DNA from: an uncultured Oscillospiraceae bacterium
Lineage (GTDB): Bacteria > Bacillota > Clostridia > Oscillospirales > Ruminococcaceae
DNA length: 64,000 bases
Assembly (NCBI GenBank): GCA_934513685.1
Contig: CAKSWY010000004.1
Coordinates: 45,860-109,859, forward strand
Direction: 5' to 3'
Position 1 is the stretch's first letter, and each line of letters starts with the position of its first letter. Positions 34,989 to 42,669 of this stretch are shown piece by piece. A program made the position numbers and the translations under genes. Under the pieces are notes generated by a model. It was not told the origin of the DNA. It did not search any database and saw nothing but the letters and a program-made list of their open reading frames with translations.

Positions 34989-35858
34989 ATGCCGCGCAGT
35001 GTGAAAAGAAATCCGTTGGTACAGGTCATAATCGATTATACTATTATTACGTTGGCGTGCATTGGCACGGCGCTGGTGATTCAGCTGTTTCAGCTGCCCA
35101 ACCATTTTGTGTTCGGCGGCGTAACCGGCATGGCCGTGCTGCTTTCCAGCGTAACACCGGTTGGCTTTTCCAGCTGGAACATTCTGATCAACCTGATCCT
35201 GATTCTGGCCGGGTTTGTTTTTCTGGGCAAGAGCTTCGGCATCCGCACGGTGTATGTTTCCGTGTTCACCTCGCTGTGCTATAAAGTGCTGGACTATATT
35301 TTCCCGGTGGGGGAACCGCTCACGGATCAGCCGTTTCTGGAAACGCTTCTGGTCACGTTTACCATTGCAGCGCTGGCGGCAATTTTGTTTGACCGTGGGG
35401 CCTGCAGCGGCGGAACGGACATTCTGGCCATGATCCTGAAACAGAAGATCAAGGTGAACATCGGGCACGCGCTTTTGATGGTGGATATCGTTTCCGTGCT
35501 GTTCTCGTTTGTGCTGTATGATTTGAAAATCGGGCTGTTTTCCCTGGTGGGCCTGTTGACGAAAGCGTTTGTGGTGGATACGGTACTGGAGAACATTAAC
35601 CTGTGTAAGTATTTTACGATCGTATGCGATGACCCGGCACCGCTGCTTACCTACATACGCCGCACCATCAACCGCGGCGCAACCGTGTTTGAAGCGGAAG
35701 GGGCCTACTCGGGCCAGAAGCGCACCGTGGTGCTGACGGCGGTGAACCGCAGTCAGGCCGTGCAGATCCGCAACTACATTCACGAAACCATGCCGACCGC
35801 CTTTTTTGTAATCAGCAACAGCAGTGAGATCGTGGGGCGCGGCTTCCTTTCGGAATAA
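34989..35858 (+). CDS. YitT family membrane protein (DUF161 plus DUF2179)
   Basis: A protein of 289 residues. The N-terminal part has five or six membrane helices with the repeated YitT motif (FGGVTGMAVLLS and FDRGACSGGTDILAMIL). The C-terminal soluble DUF2179 domain (about 210-289) has FTIVCDDP and GATVFEAEGAYSGQKRTVVL. GGAGGA is upstream of the ATG. Family function is not established. It has its own promoter. Confidence 0.9.
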   Translation: MPRSVKRNPLVQVIIDYTIITLACIGTALVIQLFQLPNHFVFGGVTGMAVLLSSVTPVGFSSWNILINLILILAGFVFLGKSFGIRTVYVSVFTSLCYKVLDYIFPVGEPLTDQPFLETLLVTFTIAALAAILFDRGACSGGTDILAMILKQKIKVNIGHALLMVDIVSVLFSFVLYDLKIGLFSLVGLLTKAFVVDTVLENINLCKYFTIVCDDPAPLLTYIRRTINRGATVFEAEGAYSGQKRTVVLTAVNRSQAVQIRNYIHETMPTAFFVISNSSEIVGRGFLSE

Positions 35859-35975
35859 CTTTAAAGGGAAAAGATTTTGGAGAATTCAGGACTTTTTTGT
35901 CAGTCGGTCGTTCTGCGTCTGCTTAAAAAGTTCTTTTAAACAAGACCGGGAAAATACTACAATACCACAAAAAAG

Positions 35976-36050
35976 AAGCCATTTCCGCGGCACTGTAATT
36001 CCAATCTGCTGAAAAGCAGAACAACTGGAAGAGTGCCGGGGAAATGGCTT
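35976..36050. terminator. Long imperfect inverted repeat, probably a bidirectional terminator
   Basis: Arms of about 34 bases with several mismatches (outer AAGCCATTTCC / GGAAATGGCTT perfect), A run on the left, T run on the right. It lies between the converging yitT and LysR genes. The stretch 36051-36243 holds nothing I recognise. Confidence 0.7.
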
Positions 36051-36243
36051 TTGATGTTTTGTGGATGTGTTTCAGCGGAACAGATTGGATTTTGGAAGAG
36101 CGAAAAAGCACAGTATACCGGGTCACTCGCTGAACGGCCGGAACCCTGCCCGGCAATGCGGAGCAGCGCATAAGCAGGTGATTCCAGGAATACTACGAGG
36201 AATACGGCGGGGTTCAAGTGGTTTAACAAGGAAGAAGCTTGCG

Positions 36244-37212
36244 TTACTTCTCCTCCTCCGAAGAGCTTTTCGGCCCGTACTGCCCGGCACACTGCAGAAA
36301 GGCTTGCAGGCAGTGCGGAATGTAGCGATTCTTCTTGGTATAAAAGCACACTTCGCGCTCGGCTTCCGCGCCTTCCAGCTTGTAGTAGACGATACCGGGG
36401 TTCGGCTGTGTGCAGCGAACCAGCGTATCGCTGATGAAGGCAGCCCCCAAACCGGCGCATACCATGTGGTAGGCCGTCAGCTGCTGGCTGAGGGTTAAGA
36501 TGGTGTGCGGCGTAAAGCCGTTCCGTTCGCATAGAGAAACAGCGCGCCGATAATTTTCATCATCCGGGCTCATCAGAAGAAAGGCACTGTCCCGAAAGCT
36601 TTGCAGCGGCACAGCCGGGTAGCGTGGCCACAGAAAATTGCCGGAACAAATGTTTTCCACGCTCAGCTGCCAGGCGCGCAGTTCTTCGTTTACAGGCCAC
36701 GAGCGCGGGACGGCCAGGATCGTGTGGTCGGTGCTGTACAGCTGCCGATCAAACAGGGATTCCGGCAGCTGGGTGTTTTCCAAAACAACATCCAGGGTGC
36801 CGTCGGCCAGCATACTGCGCAGCTGGGCATTGCTGCCCTCGGTAACTTTTACTTCTACGTAGGGATATTTTTCTTTGTAAGCGGCAATAATGCCGGGCAG
36901 AAGATAGGCCGTCATCATGGCGCCGCTGCCAACGGCGATGCTGCCGGTGCGAAGTTACTGCGTGTCAGCCAGGAAGCGGGAAAAGTTTTCCTCAATGGAA
37001 TGAATCTGCTCCACCGCGTGGATGTATTCCTGCCCCACTTCGGTAAGGCGGATGGGAGAAGAGCTGCGGTCGAAAAGAGGTGCTCCGATTTTTTCCTCCA
37101 CACGCTTGATGCCGTTGCTCAGAGCGGGCTGCGAGATATACAGCTTTTTGGCGGCAGCGGAAAAGCTCTGCGCCTGCCACACCTCATACACATATTCCAT
37201 ACCGCGAAACAT
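36244..37212 (-). pseudogene. LysR-type regulator interrupted by an in-frame TAA
   Basis: Read through, this would be a 322-residue LysR protein. Codons 1-85 hold the winged helix-turn-helix (SFSAAAKKLYISQPALSNGI and GAPLFDRSSSPIRLTEVGQE). A TAA follows at 36955-36957, and the same frame continues at once with LRTGSIAVGSGAMMTAYLLP and the whole effector-binding domain to 36244. There is no shift, just one stop codon. The start at 37212 has GGGAGG eight bases upstream. Possibilities are a recent nonsense mutation, a sequence error or readthrough; ATGs at 36918 and 36915 could restart the C-terminal part. The gene diverges from the pepT-like gene, its probable target. Confidence 0.85.
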
Positions 37213-37333
37213 CTGAAAAACCTCCCGGAACGTTTTCTTAATCATAACATAAAATGAATGAAAGAAAAAGAAGTATCAGTTTTGGGAAGAAAGCAAATTT
37301 TCAGGACGTCGGGACGGGCACCGAGCGGCTGCC

Positions 37334-37363
37334 TTGATTTTTGTGGACGGATACCGTTATAAT
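37334..37363 (+). promoter_or_regulatory. Promoter of the second pepT-like gene
   Basis: TTGATT (37334-37339), 18-base spacer, TATAAT (37358-37363), in the divergent gap with the LysR gene. Confidence 0.75.
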
Positions 37364-37420
37364 AAGGAAAAGAATTTTAATGGAAATACGAAAATTTTAG
37401 ACAAGGAGAAAACAGCGACC

Positions 37421-38650
37421 ATGTCGGTGTTGGAGCGATTTCTGGAATATGTTTCGATCGGCAGCAGCAGCCGGAGGAATGCGGGGCAAACGCCCTCGAC
37501 GATGAACCAGTTCGATTTGGCGCATCAGCTGGCCTTTGAGCTGCGGGAAATGGGGCTTGCCGATGCGGCAGTGGACAATCACTGCTTTGTGTACGCACAC
37601 CTTCCAGCCTCGCCCGGCTATGAAAAGTGCCCGGCGCTGGGCCTGATTGCGCATTTGGATACCCACCCGGACTGCCCGGGTGAACCGGTGCGGCTGCAGA
37701 TCATCCGGAACTATAACGGAGAGGATGTGCCGTTGGGCGATTCCGGCCTGACGCTGCAGAGAAGATATTATCCGCATTTGTCAACGCTCAAAGGAAAGAC
37801 CCTGATTACGACGGACGGTACAACGCTTCTGGGCGCAGATGACAAGGCGGGCATTGCCGAAATCATGACCGCGCTGGAGCAGGTGATCCAGAGCAAAAAG
37901 CCGCACGGGCCGCTGAGCCTTGCATTTATGCCGGATGAAGAGATCGGCAGCGGTACGGCCAGCTTTGATCTTTCCCGCTTTCAGGCAGACTGCGCCTATA
38001 CCGTGGATGGCTGGGAGGCGGGCGAAATTGAAGAGGAGACCTTCAATGCGGTGCAGGCGGCGGTGCAGCTGCGCGGCGTAAGCACGCACACAGGGCGTGC
38101 CAAGGGCTGCATGATCAACGCCAATCTGCTGGCCCTGGAATTTGCCGCGCTGCTGCCGCAAAAGGAGATTCCCGCCGAAACCAGCGGCAGGGAAGGCTTT
38201 TTCCATCTGCTTCGGATGGAGAGCACGGTGGAGCAGGCGCGGCTTGTATACAATCTGCGCGACTTTACAGAAGAGGGAATCGCTCGGCGTATGGAACTTT
38301 TGCAGCAGGCAGCAGCCACACTGAATCACCGCTGGGGCGAGGGGACGGCGCAGATCCGCTGCACAGAAGAATACCGCAACATGAAAGAAAAGCTGGACGA
38401 GCACCCACAGTTGGTGGAAAAGGCCAGACTTGCCTGCCTGGCGGCAGGGGTAACGCCCCATGTGGTGGCAGCCCGCGGCGGAACCGACGGCGCACGCCTG
38501 ACCTATGTGGGGCTTCCGTGCCCCAATCTGGGCCTGGGCGGCTGGGCCTATCATAGCCCATACGAGCACATCACGCAGGAAGCTATGGAACAGGTAACTG
38601 CCATCCTGCGCGAGCTGATCTTTTTGTTTGCAGAAGCAGAGAGCATATGA
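37421..38650 (+). CDS. Second peptidase-T-like M20 metallopeptidase
   Basis: A protein of 409 residues, recognisably PepT-like (LIAHLDTHPDCPGE, DGTTLLGADDKAGIAEIMTA, FMPDEEIGSGTASFD, ARGGTDGARLTYVGLPCPNL, then AYHSPYEHI). Zinc ligands and catalytic Glu are kept, but it differs clearly from the canonical copy at 31973-33196, for instance near the last His and in the N-terminal region (SIGSSSRRNAGQTPSTMNQF). A different peptide specificity is an inference. The ATG at 37421 has AAGGAG upstream; an earlier start at 37334 overlaps the promoter. Divergent from the broken LysR gene. Confidence 0.88.
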   Translation: MSVLERFLEYVSIGSSSRRNAGQTPSTMNQFDLAHQLAFELREMGLADAAVDNHCFVYAHLPASPGYEKCPALGLIAHLDTHPDCPGEPVRLQIIRNYNGEDVPLGDSGLTLQRRYYPHLSTLKGKTLITTDGTTLLGADDKAGIAEIMTALEQVIQSKKPHGPLSLAFMPDEEIGSGTASFDLSRFQADCAYTVDGWEAGEIEEETFNAVQAAVQLRGVSTHTGRAKGCMINANLLALEFAALLPQKEIPAETSGREGFFHLLRMESTVEQARLVYNLRDFTEEGIARRMELLQQAAATLNHRWGEGTAQIRCTEEYRNMKEKLDEHPQLVEKARLACLAAGVTPHVVAARGGTDGARLTYVGLPCPNLGLGGWAYHSPYEHITQEAMEQVTAILRELIFLFAEAESI

Positions 38651-38683
38651 TGAAGCTTTGAGTGCTTTTTGGAGTATAGCAAA

Positions 38684-38726
38684 GCCTCCCTTTGTAGATT
38701 TATTATTCTACAAGGGGAGGCCTTTT
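38684..38726 (+). terminator. Terminator of the second pepT-like gene
   Basis: A 15-bp stem with one wobble (38684-38698 with 38707-38721), followed by CTTTTC. Confidence 0.88.
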
Positions 38727-38792
38727 CTATTGTTTGCGTTTATGGCTGGATTCAGTCAGGAGAAGATAGAATTTCTTTACGGAAAATAAAAA

Positions 38793-38820
38793 ACAGAGCA
38801 TCCATTACAGGATGCTCTGT
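38793..38820 (-). terminator. Terminator of tRNA-Leu(GAG)
   Basis: An 11-bp perfect stem (38793-38803 with 38810-38820) directly after the tRNA 3' end, followed on the minus strand by TTTTTATTTT. Confidence 0.93.
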
Positions 38821-38821
38821 G

Positions 38822-38905
38822 TGGTGCGAGGGAGGGGACTTGAACCCCCATGGTGTTACCACACGCACCTCAAACGTGCGCGTCTGCCGATTCCGCCACC
38901 CTCGC
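38822..38905 (-). tRNA. tRNA-Leu(GAG)
   Basis: An 84-base class II tRNA with CCA encoded. Acceptor GCGAGGG / CCCTCGC; D-arm GGCGGAATCGGCAGACGCG, typical of Leu; anticodon loop TTGAGGT (anticodon GAG); a variable arm; T-loop GTTCAAGTC. It reads CUC/CUU leucine codons. Confidence 0.96.
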
Positions 38906-38944
38906 AAATCAAACGGCCGAATTCTATCGGAAACCGCAAGACAT

Positions 38945-38974
38945 ATTTTAGCACAACCATTGCGGCAAAGTCAA
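38945..38974 (-). promoter_or_regulatory. Promoter of tRNA-Leu(GAG)
   Basis: Minus strand TTGACT (38969-38974), 18-base spacer, TAAAAT (38945-38950). Confidence 0.82.
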
Positions 38975-39035
38975 GACTTTTGTAAAAGAAGCTTTGCCGC
39001 CCTTTGACACCCAAGAAAAATATGGCGGCAGATGG

Positions 39036-40340
39036 TCATTTCGAACTGGTCAGCTGGGCAGAGCCGCCGTCGTCGGGGGATAGGCGGGACACCTCATCCA
39101 GTCGGCGCTGAATCTGGCGAGTGCGTACGCCCACCAGATTTTCCAGCTCATTGGATGCCTGATTCAGGCGGTTCTGTGTTTGGCTCAGGGCCTTGGCGAA
39201 GGTGTCAAACTCGGTGCGCACCCGGCCCAGCACGCCCCAGACTTCGCCGGAACGCTTCTGGATGGCCAGCGTCCGGAAGCCCATCTGCAGGCTGTTCAGC
39301 AGAGCAGACATGGTGGTGGGGCCGGCCACTACCACTTTGTAATCCTGCTGGATGCGCTGGGCCGTGCCGCGGCGCACCACCTCGGCGTAGAGCCCTTCCA
39401 CCGGCAGGAACATCACGCCGAAATCCGTTGTGGCGGGCGGCTCGATGTATTTGTCGTGGATGTCCTTGGCGAAGCTGCGCACCCGGCGGTCCAGCTCTTT
39501 GGCGGCGGCGTCCACCTGGGCGGGATCGGCGGTGTCGTAGGCGTCCAGCAGCGCCTCGTAGGCGTCGGCGGGGTATTTGGCGTCAATGGGCATCAACACC
39601 GGCTGCTCGCCGTCTCCGGGCAGCTTCAGGGCAAATTCCACCCGCTGCGTGCTGCCGGGGCGGGTGGCGATGTTTTCGGCGTACTGGTCAGGGGTGAGCA
39701 GCTCCTGCAGAATGGCGCCCAGCTGAATTTCACCCAGAATGCCGCGCGTTTTAACGTTGCTCAACACCTTTTTCAGGTCGCCGACTCCGGCCGCAAGGGT
39801 CTGCATTTCGCCAAGGCCCTTGTAGACCTCGGCCAGCTGGCGGCTTACCTGGCTGAAGCTGCGGTTCAACGTTTCGTCCAGGGCCTTTTCCAGCTTCTGG
39901 TCCACGGTCTGGCGCATTTCGTTCAATTTCTGGTTGTTGTCGGCCTGAAGGGCGGAAAGCCGCGTCTCTACACTGCCGCGGATGGCCTCCAGCTGCTGGT
40001 TCTGCTGGCTGGCGGCCCCCTGCAGCTGCTGGCTCATCAGCGTAAGCTGAGACAGCGTGGATTCCAGTGCGGTTTTTTGCTGCGCGGCCAGCTGCTGCAT
40101 GGCCTGCTGCAAATGCTTGTCCTGCTGTTCGGCGGCCTGGCGCTGAACGTCGGCCTGTTGGGAAGCGCCCTGGGTCAGGGTGCCGGTCAGCTCCTGCCGG
40201 GTCAGGCGCACCTCCGCCAGAAGATCCTGCCGGACCTTTTCCAGGTCTTCCCCGGTCAGGCCGCCGGCCGGGCGGCGAAGCAGGGAAGCCAGGCTCAGCA
40301 CGCACGCCAGCGCGGCCAAAAGTAACGTTGCAATTTCCAT
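39036..40340 (-). CDS. rmuC: RmuC family protein
   Basis: Predicted nuclease-fold protein that limits DNA inversions in E. coli. The protein has 434 residues. An N-terminal membrane anchor (about 3-20) is followed by a long coiled coil rich in Gln (about 30-170), then the RmuC core (VGDLKKVLSNVKTRGILGEI, PGDGEQPVLMPIDAKYP, DFGVMFLPVEGLYAEV). The core belongs to the PD-(D/E)XK fold, and the D..AK of PIDAKYP fits its active site. GGAGAAAAAC upstream of the ATG. It is a single gene. Confidence 0.94.
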   Translation of the reverse strand: MEIATLLLAALACVLSLASLLRRPAGGLTGEDLEKVRQDLLAEVRLTRQELTGTLTQGASQQADVQRQAAEQQDKHLQQAMQQLAAQQKTALESTLSQLTLMSQQLQGAASQQNQQLEAIRGSVETRLSALQADNNQKLNEMRQTVDQKLEKALDETLNRSFSQVSRQLAEVYKGLGEMQTLAAGVGDLKKVLSNVKTRGILGEIQLGAILQELLTPDQYAENIATRPGSTQRVEFALKLPGDGEQPVLMPIDAKYPADAYEALLDAYDTADPAQVDAAAKELDRRVRSFAKDIHDKYIEPPATTDFGVMFLPVEGLYAEVVRRGTAQRIQQDYKVVVAGPTTMSALLNSLQMGFRTLAIQKRSGEVWGVLGRVRTEFDTFAKALSQTQNRLNQASNELENLVGVRTRQIQRRLDEVSRLSPDDGGSAQLTSSK

Positions 40341-40450
40341 GTTTTTCTCCTGTCAGCCGGGATAAGCCGGCGCTCAATGTCATAGCTATAAGTATAGAGG
40401 CTTGGCAGCGGGAAATCAAGAAAGCGGCCGGGCGGGCAGGAGGGGACAAA

Positions 40451-41275
40451 ATGAGAGGTTCGATGAAGGCAAAGCGGCACATTATAACGACCCTGTGGGG
40501 TGCCAGCTGCCTGGTATTGGCGGGGGTGTTGTGGGCGCGGTGCGTTTCCCCGGTGCGGGGCTGCACGCAGCAGGACCTGAAAACGGCGGCGGCAGACCCC
40601 TGGGCGGTGCAGGCCGTGCAGGCGCAGACGGACGGGCAGGCACAGGAGAAGCGGGTCTATCTGACCTTTGACGATGGCCCCAGCGCCACCACTGAAACGG
40701 TGTTGGATGTTTTGAAAGAGAAAGGGGTCAACGCGACCTTTTTTGTCATTGCAGCGGAGAACAACCGGGATCATCTGCCCATTTTGAAGCGCACTGTGGC
40801 GGAGGGGAACGAGATCGCGCTGCACAGTTGCACCCATGAGTACCGGGACATTTATGCCAGCGCCGAAGCCTATTGGGCGGACCTGAAGGAACTGCGTCAG
40901 CAGCTGGCACCCTATGTGGATGTGGCGCAGATTCATTGGCTGCGTTTCCCCGGCGGCAGCACCAACACCGTGAGCCACCGGTATGGGGGCAGTGAAATTA
41001 TGAAAACGCTGAAGCGGCAGGCCGCGGAGAAGGGATACCGCTATCTGGATTGGAATGTATGCGCGGAGGACGCGGTGGGTGGCCACCCCAGTGCCCGGGA
41101 AATCTATGAAAATGTCATTGGCGAGGCGAAGGGGCAAAGCACCTGCGTGGTGCTGATGCACGACACCAAGGCCACCAAAACCACGGCACAGGCCCTGCCG
41201 GACATCATCGACTGGTTCCGCGAGAACGGATACGAATTCTGCACTGTGTCGCAGATGCCGCCGGAGAACCCGTAA
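40451..41275 (+). CDS. Polysaccharide deacetylase (NodB domain), membrane-anchored
   Basis: A carbohydrate esterase 4 protein of 274 residues. An N-terminal signal or anchor (IITTLWGASCLVLAGVLWA) precedes the NodB domain from about residue 65. Motifs: YLTFDDGPSATT (catalytic and metal Asp), IALHSCTHEY (metal His pair), LRFPGGS (motif 3) and CVVLMHDTKATKTTAQAL (motif 5 His). Likely substrates are peptidoglycan or another N-acetylated glycan on the cell surface. GGAGGGG precedes the ATG at 40451. The upstream open frame to 40067 overlaps rmuC and is not used. Confidence 0.92.
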   Translation: MRGSMKAKRHIITTLWGASCLVLAGVLWARCVSPVRGCTQQDLKTAAADPWAVQAVQAQTDGQAQEKRVYLTFDDGPSATTETVLDVLKEKGVNATFFVIAAENNRDHLPILKRTVAEGNEIALHSCTHEYRDIYASAEAYWADLKELRQQLAPYVDVAQIHWLRFPGGSTNTVSHRYGGSEIMKTLKRQAAEKGYRYLDWNVCAEDAVGGHPSAREIYENVIGEAKGQSTCVVLMHDTKATKTTAQALPDIIDWFRENGYEFCTVSQMPPENP

Positions 41276-41513
41276 TAGAAAATGAATGAAATATTGTGTA
41301 AAAGAGATGCCCAAAAGACAAATTGTGTGGAGAAATTCTCGGAAAAAGTAACAAAGCGAGAGGCCGATTGTACCACAAAAGTAAACATTCTGATAACATT
41401 GCTTGTTTATGATTGTAATTTTTGACCGGAAGGTGTATCCTTTTGGTATCTTTTGAATGGAGAGTGAGGCACTGGGCCTTGCGGCAAAGGATGACACAGC
41501 GGAAGGATCGGGT

Positions 41514-42059
41514 ATGAGAAGGACGAGCAAAAGCAGCCGCGTTGCGCTGAGCGGTGTAATCGGTGCATTTGCTCTTTCGATGATGCTGCTGGGCAGCGTG
41601 ATCCCCTGCGCGACCTTCTGCGCACCGGCCATCAGCGGGCTGCTGCTGGTGCCGGTGGCCCTGGAGTGCGGTCTGAAAACCGCCTGGCTGCTGTTTGCGG
41701 CCGTGGCGATTCTGGCGCTGATTCTGGTGCCGGAAAAGGAAATGGCACTGGCCTTTGTGTTCATTTTGGGGCACTACCCGCTGGTGAAGGTCCGGCTGGA
41801 TCGGCTTCGCTTTGCACTGGTGCGCGGGGCAGCCAAGCTAGGCGTGTTCAATTTGTCCATTCTGGTGATGTACACGCTGGTGCTGACGGTGTTTCCCATG
41901 CCGGAGCTGGCGGAGGAGTATCGGGAAATGGGCCAGGCCATGGTGGCGGTTTTGCTGGTGACGGCAAACATTGCTTTTGTGGCATACGATCGGTCGATCG
42001 TGAACCTGACCCGGTGGTACGTCATCCGAATTCGCCCCAAACTGCGCTTTTTATACTGA
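41514..42059 (+). CDS. Uncharacterised membrane protein
   Basis: A protein of 181 residues with about five hydrophobic helices and short basic loops. The N-terminal part (LSGVIGAFALSMMLLGSVIP) has the look of small substrate-binding membrane components (ECF-S-like) or of DUF proteins found in Clostridia, but I do not recognise a named family. GGAAGG lies upstream of the ATG at 41514; an in-frame ATG at 41457 is the alternative. A possible promoter (TTGACC at about 41422) lies upstream. Next is the glmS leader. Confidence 0.7.
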   Translation: MRRTSKSSRVALSGVIGAFALSMMLLGSVIPCATFCAPAISGLLLVPVALECGLKTAWLLFAAVAILALILVPEKEMALAFVFILGHYPLVKVRLDRLRFALVRGAAKLGVFNLSILVMYTLVLTVFPMPELAEEYREMGQAMVAVLLVTANIAFVAYDRSIVNLTRWYVIRIRPKLRFLY

Positions 42060-42124
42060 GCGCCGGGCGTTCCATCTCAAAAGAAATTTGATTAAAGAAG
42101 GAGCGATGCTGCACATTCGGGAAT

Positions 42125-42265
42125 GAATGAGCGCCGGGCCACGCGGGTGAGAGCCGTGCGGGTGACGAGGAAAAGGATCATCGAAAGATTCGGCGGATGT
42201 CCTTTTGGCTGAGGGCCGTTCCAGCCAGGAGCAGGGGACAAAAACCGGCAGCAATGCCGAAACAA
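42125..42265 (+). ncRNA. glmS self-cleaving ribozyme
   Basis: Conserved core blocks in order: AGCGCC with the cleavage site between 42130 and 42131, GTGACGAGGA, ATCATCGAAAGATTCGGCGG followed by ATGTCC, and GGGGACAAAAACC. This is the glucosamine-6-phosphate-activated ribozyme that cuts its own mRNA to lower glmS expression. Confidence 0.95.
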
Positions 42266-42669
42266 ATCCACCTGACAGCAGGCCAGAATTTGAAAAAAGC
42301 GCAGTGTGAGCGAAGAACTGCGTTTTGCTGGGGCCGTTTACGGCGCCCCCTCTATAAATGTTTGCCTTGTGCAGACACCTATCTGTTTTGCGAAGCGAAG
42401 TCGGCGGCAGCCCGGAAAGCGGCTGTGCCGTTCTGCACTGCTTTGAAACGCGAGTGTTCGTGAAACAGAAAACCGAAACAAAAATGGCGTTCCGGCCGGT
42501 TGGTGCCGGACGCAGGAAAAGTGAATGGAACGTGCATAGCTGGGTCCGGGCGCTGGAAGTATACAGCACCCGGAGGGTCGGCCTGCCGCTTTGCCATACA
42601 GGGGAAAGAGGCAGGCCCAGGAGTTGTGTTGCCTTTTTTATGCCGTTCCGGATGAGGAGAAAACGAATT
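42266..42669 (+). promoter_or_regulatory. Long glmS leader with competing hairpins
   Basis: About 400 bases between ribozyme and start codon. A terminator-like hairpin (42605-42613 with 42630-42638, then T) is mutually exclusive with an upstream 8-bp helix (42580-42587 with 42610-42617). Another stable hairpin includes TCCGGC / GCCGGA near 42500. I see no separate gene; the open frame in phase with glmS from 42358 is not used. Confidence 0.55.

Noticed and set aside
38684..38905. tRNA-Leu region as an integration site for a mobile element
   Set aside because: No integrase, direct repeat of the tRNA 3' end or foreign gene block lies next to it.
42358..42669. Possible N-terminal extension of GlmS by 104 codons
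   Set aside because: The catalytic Cys must follow the initiator Met, and the extension overlaps leader hairpins. The ribosome-binding site before 42670 is good.
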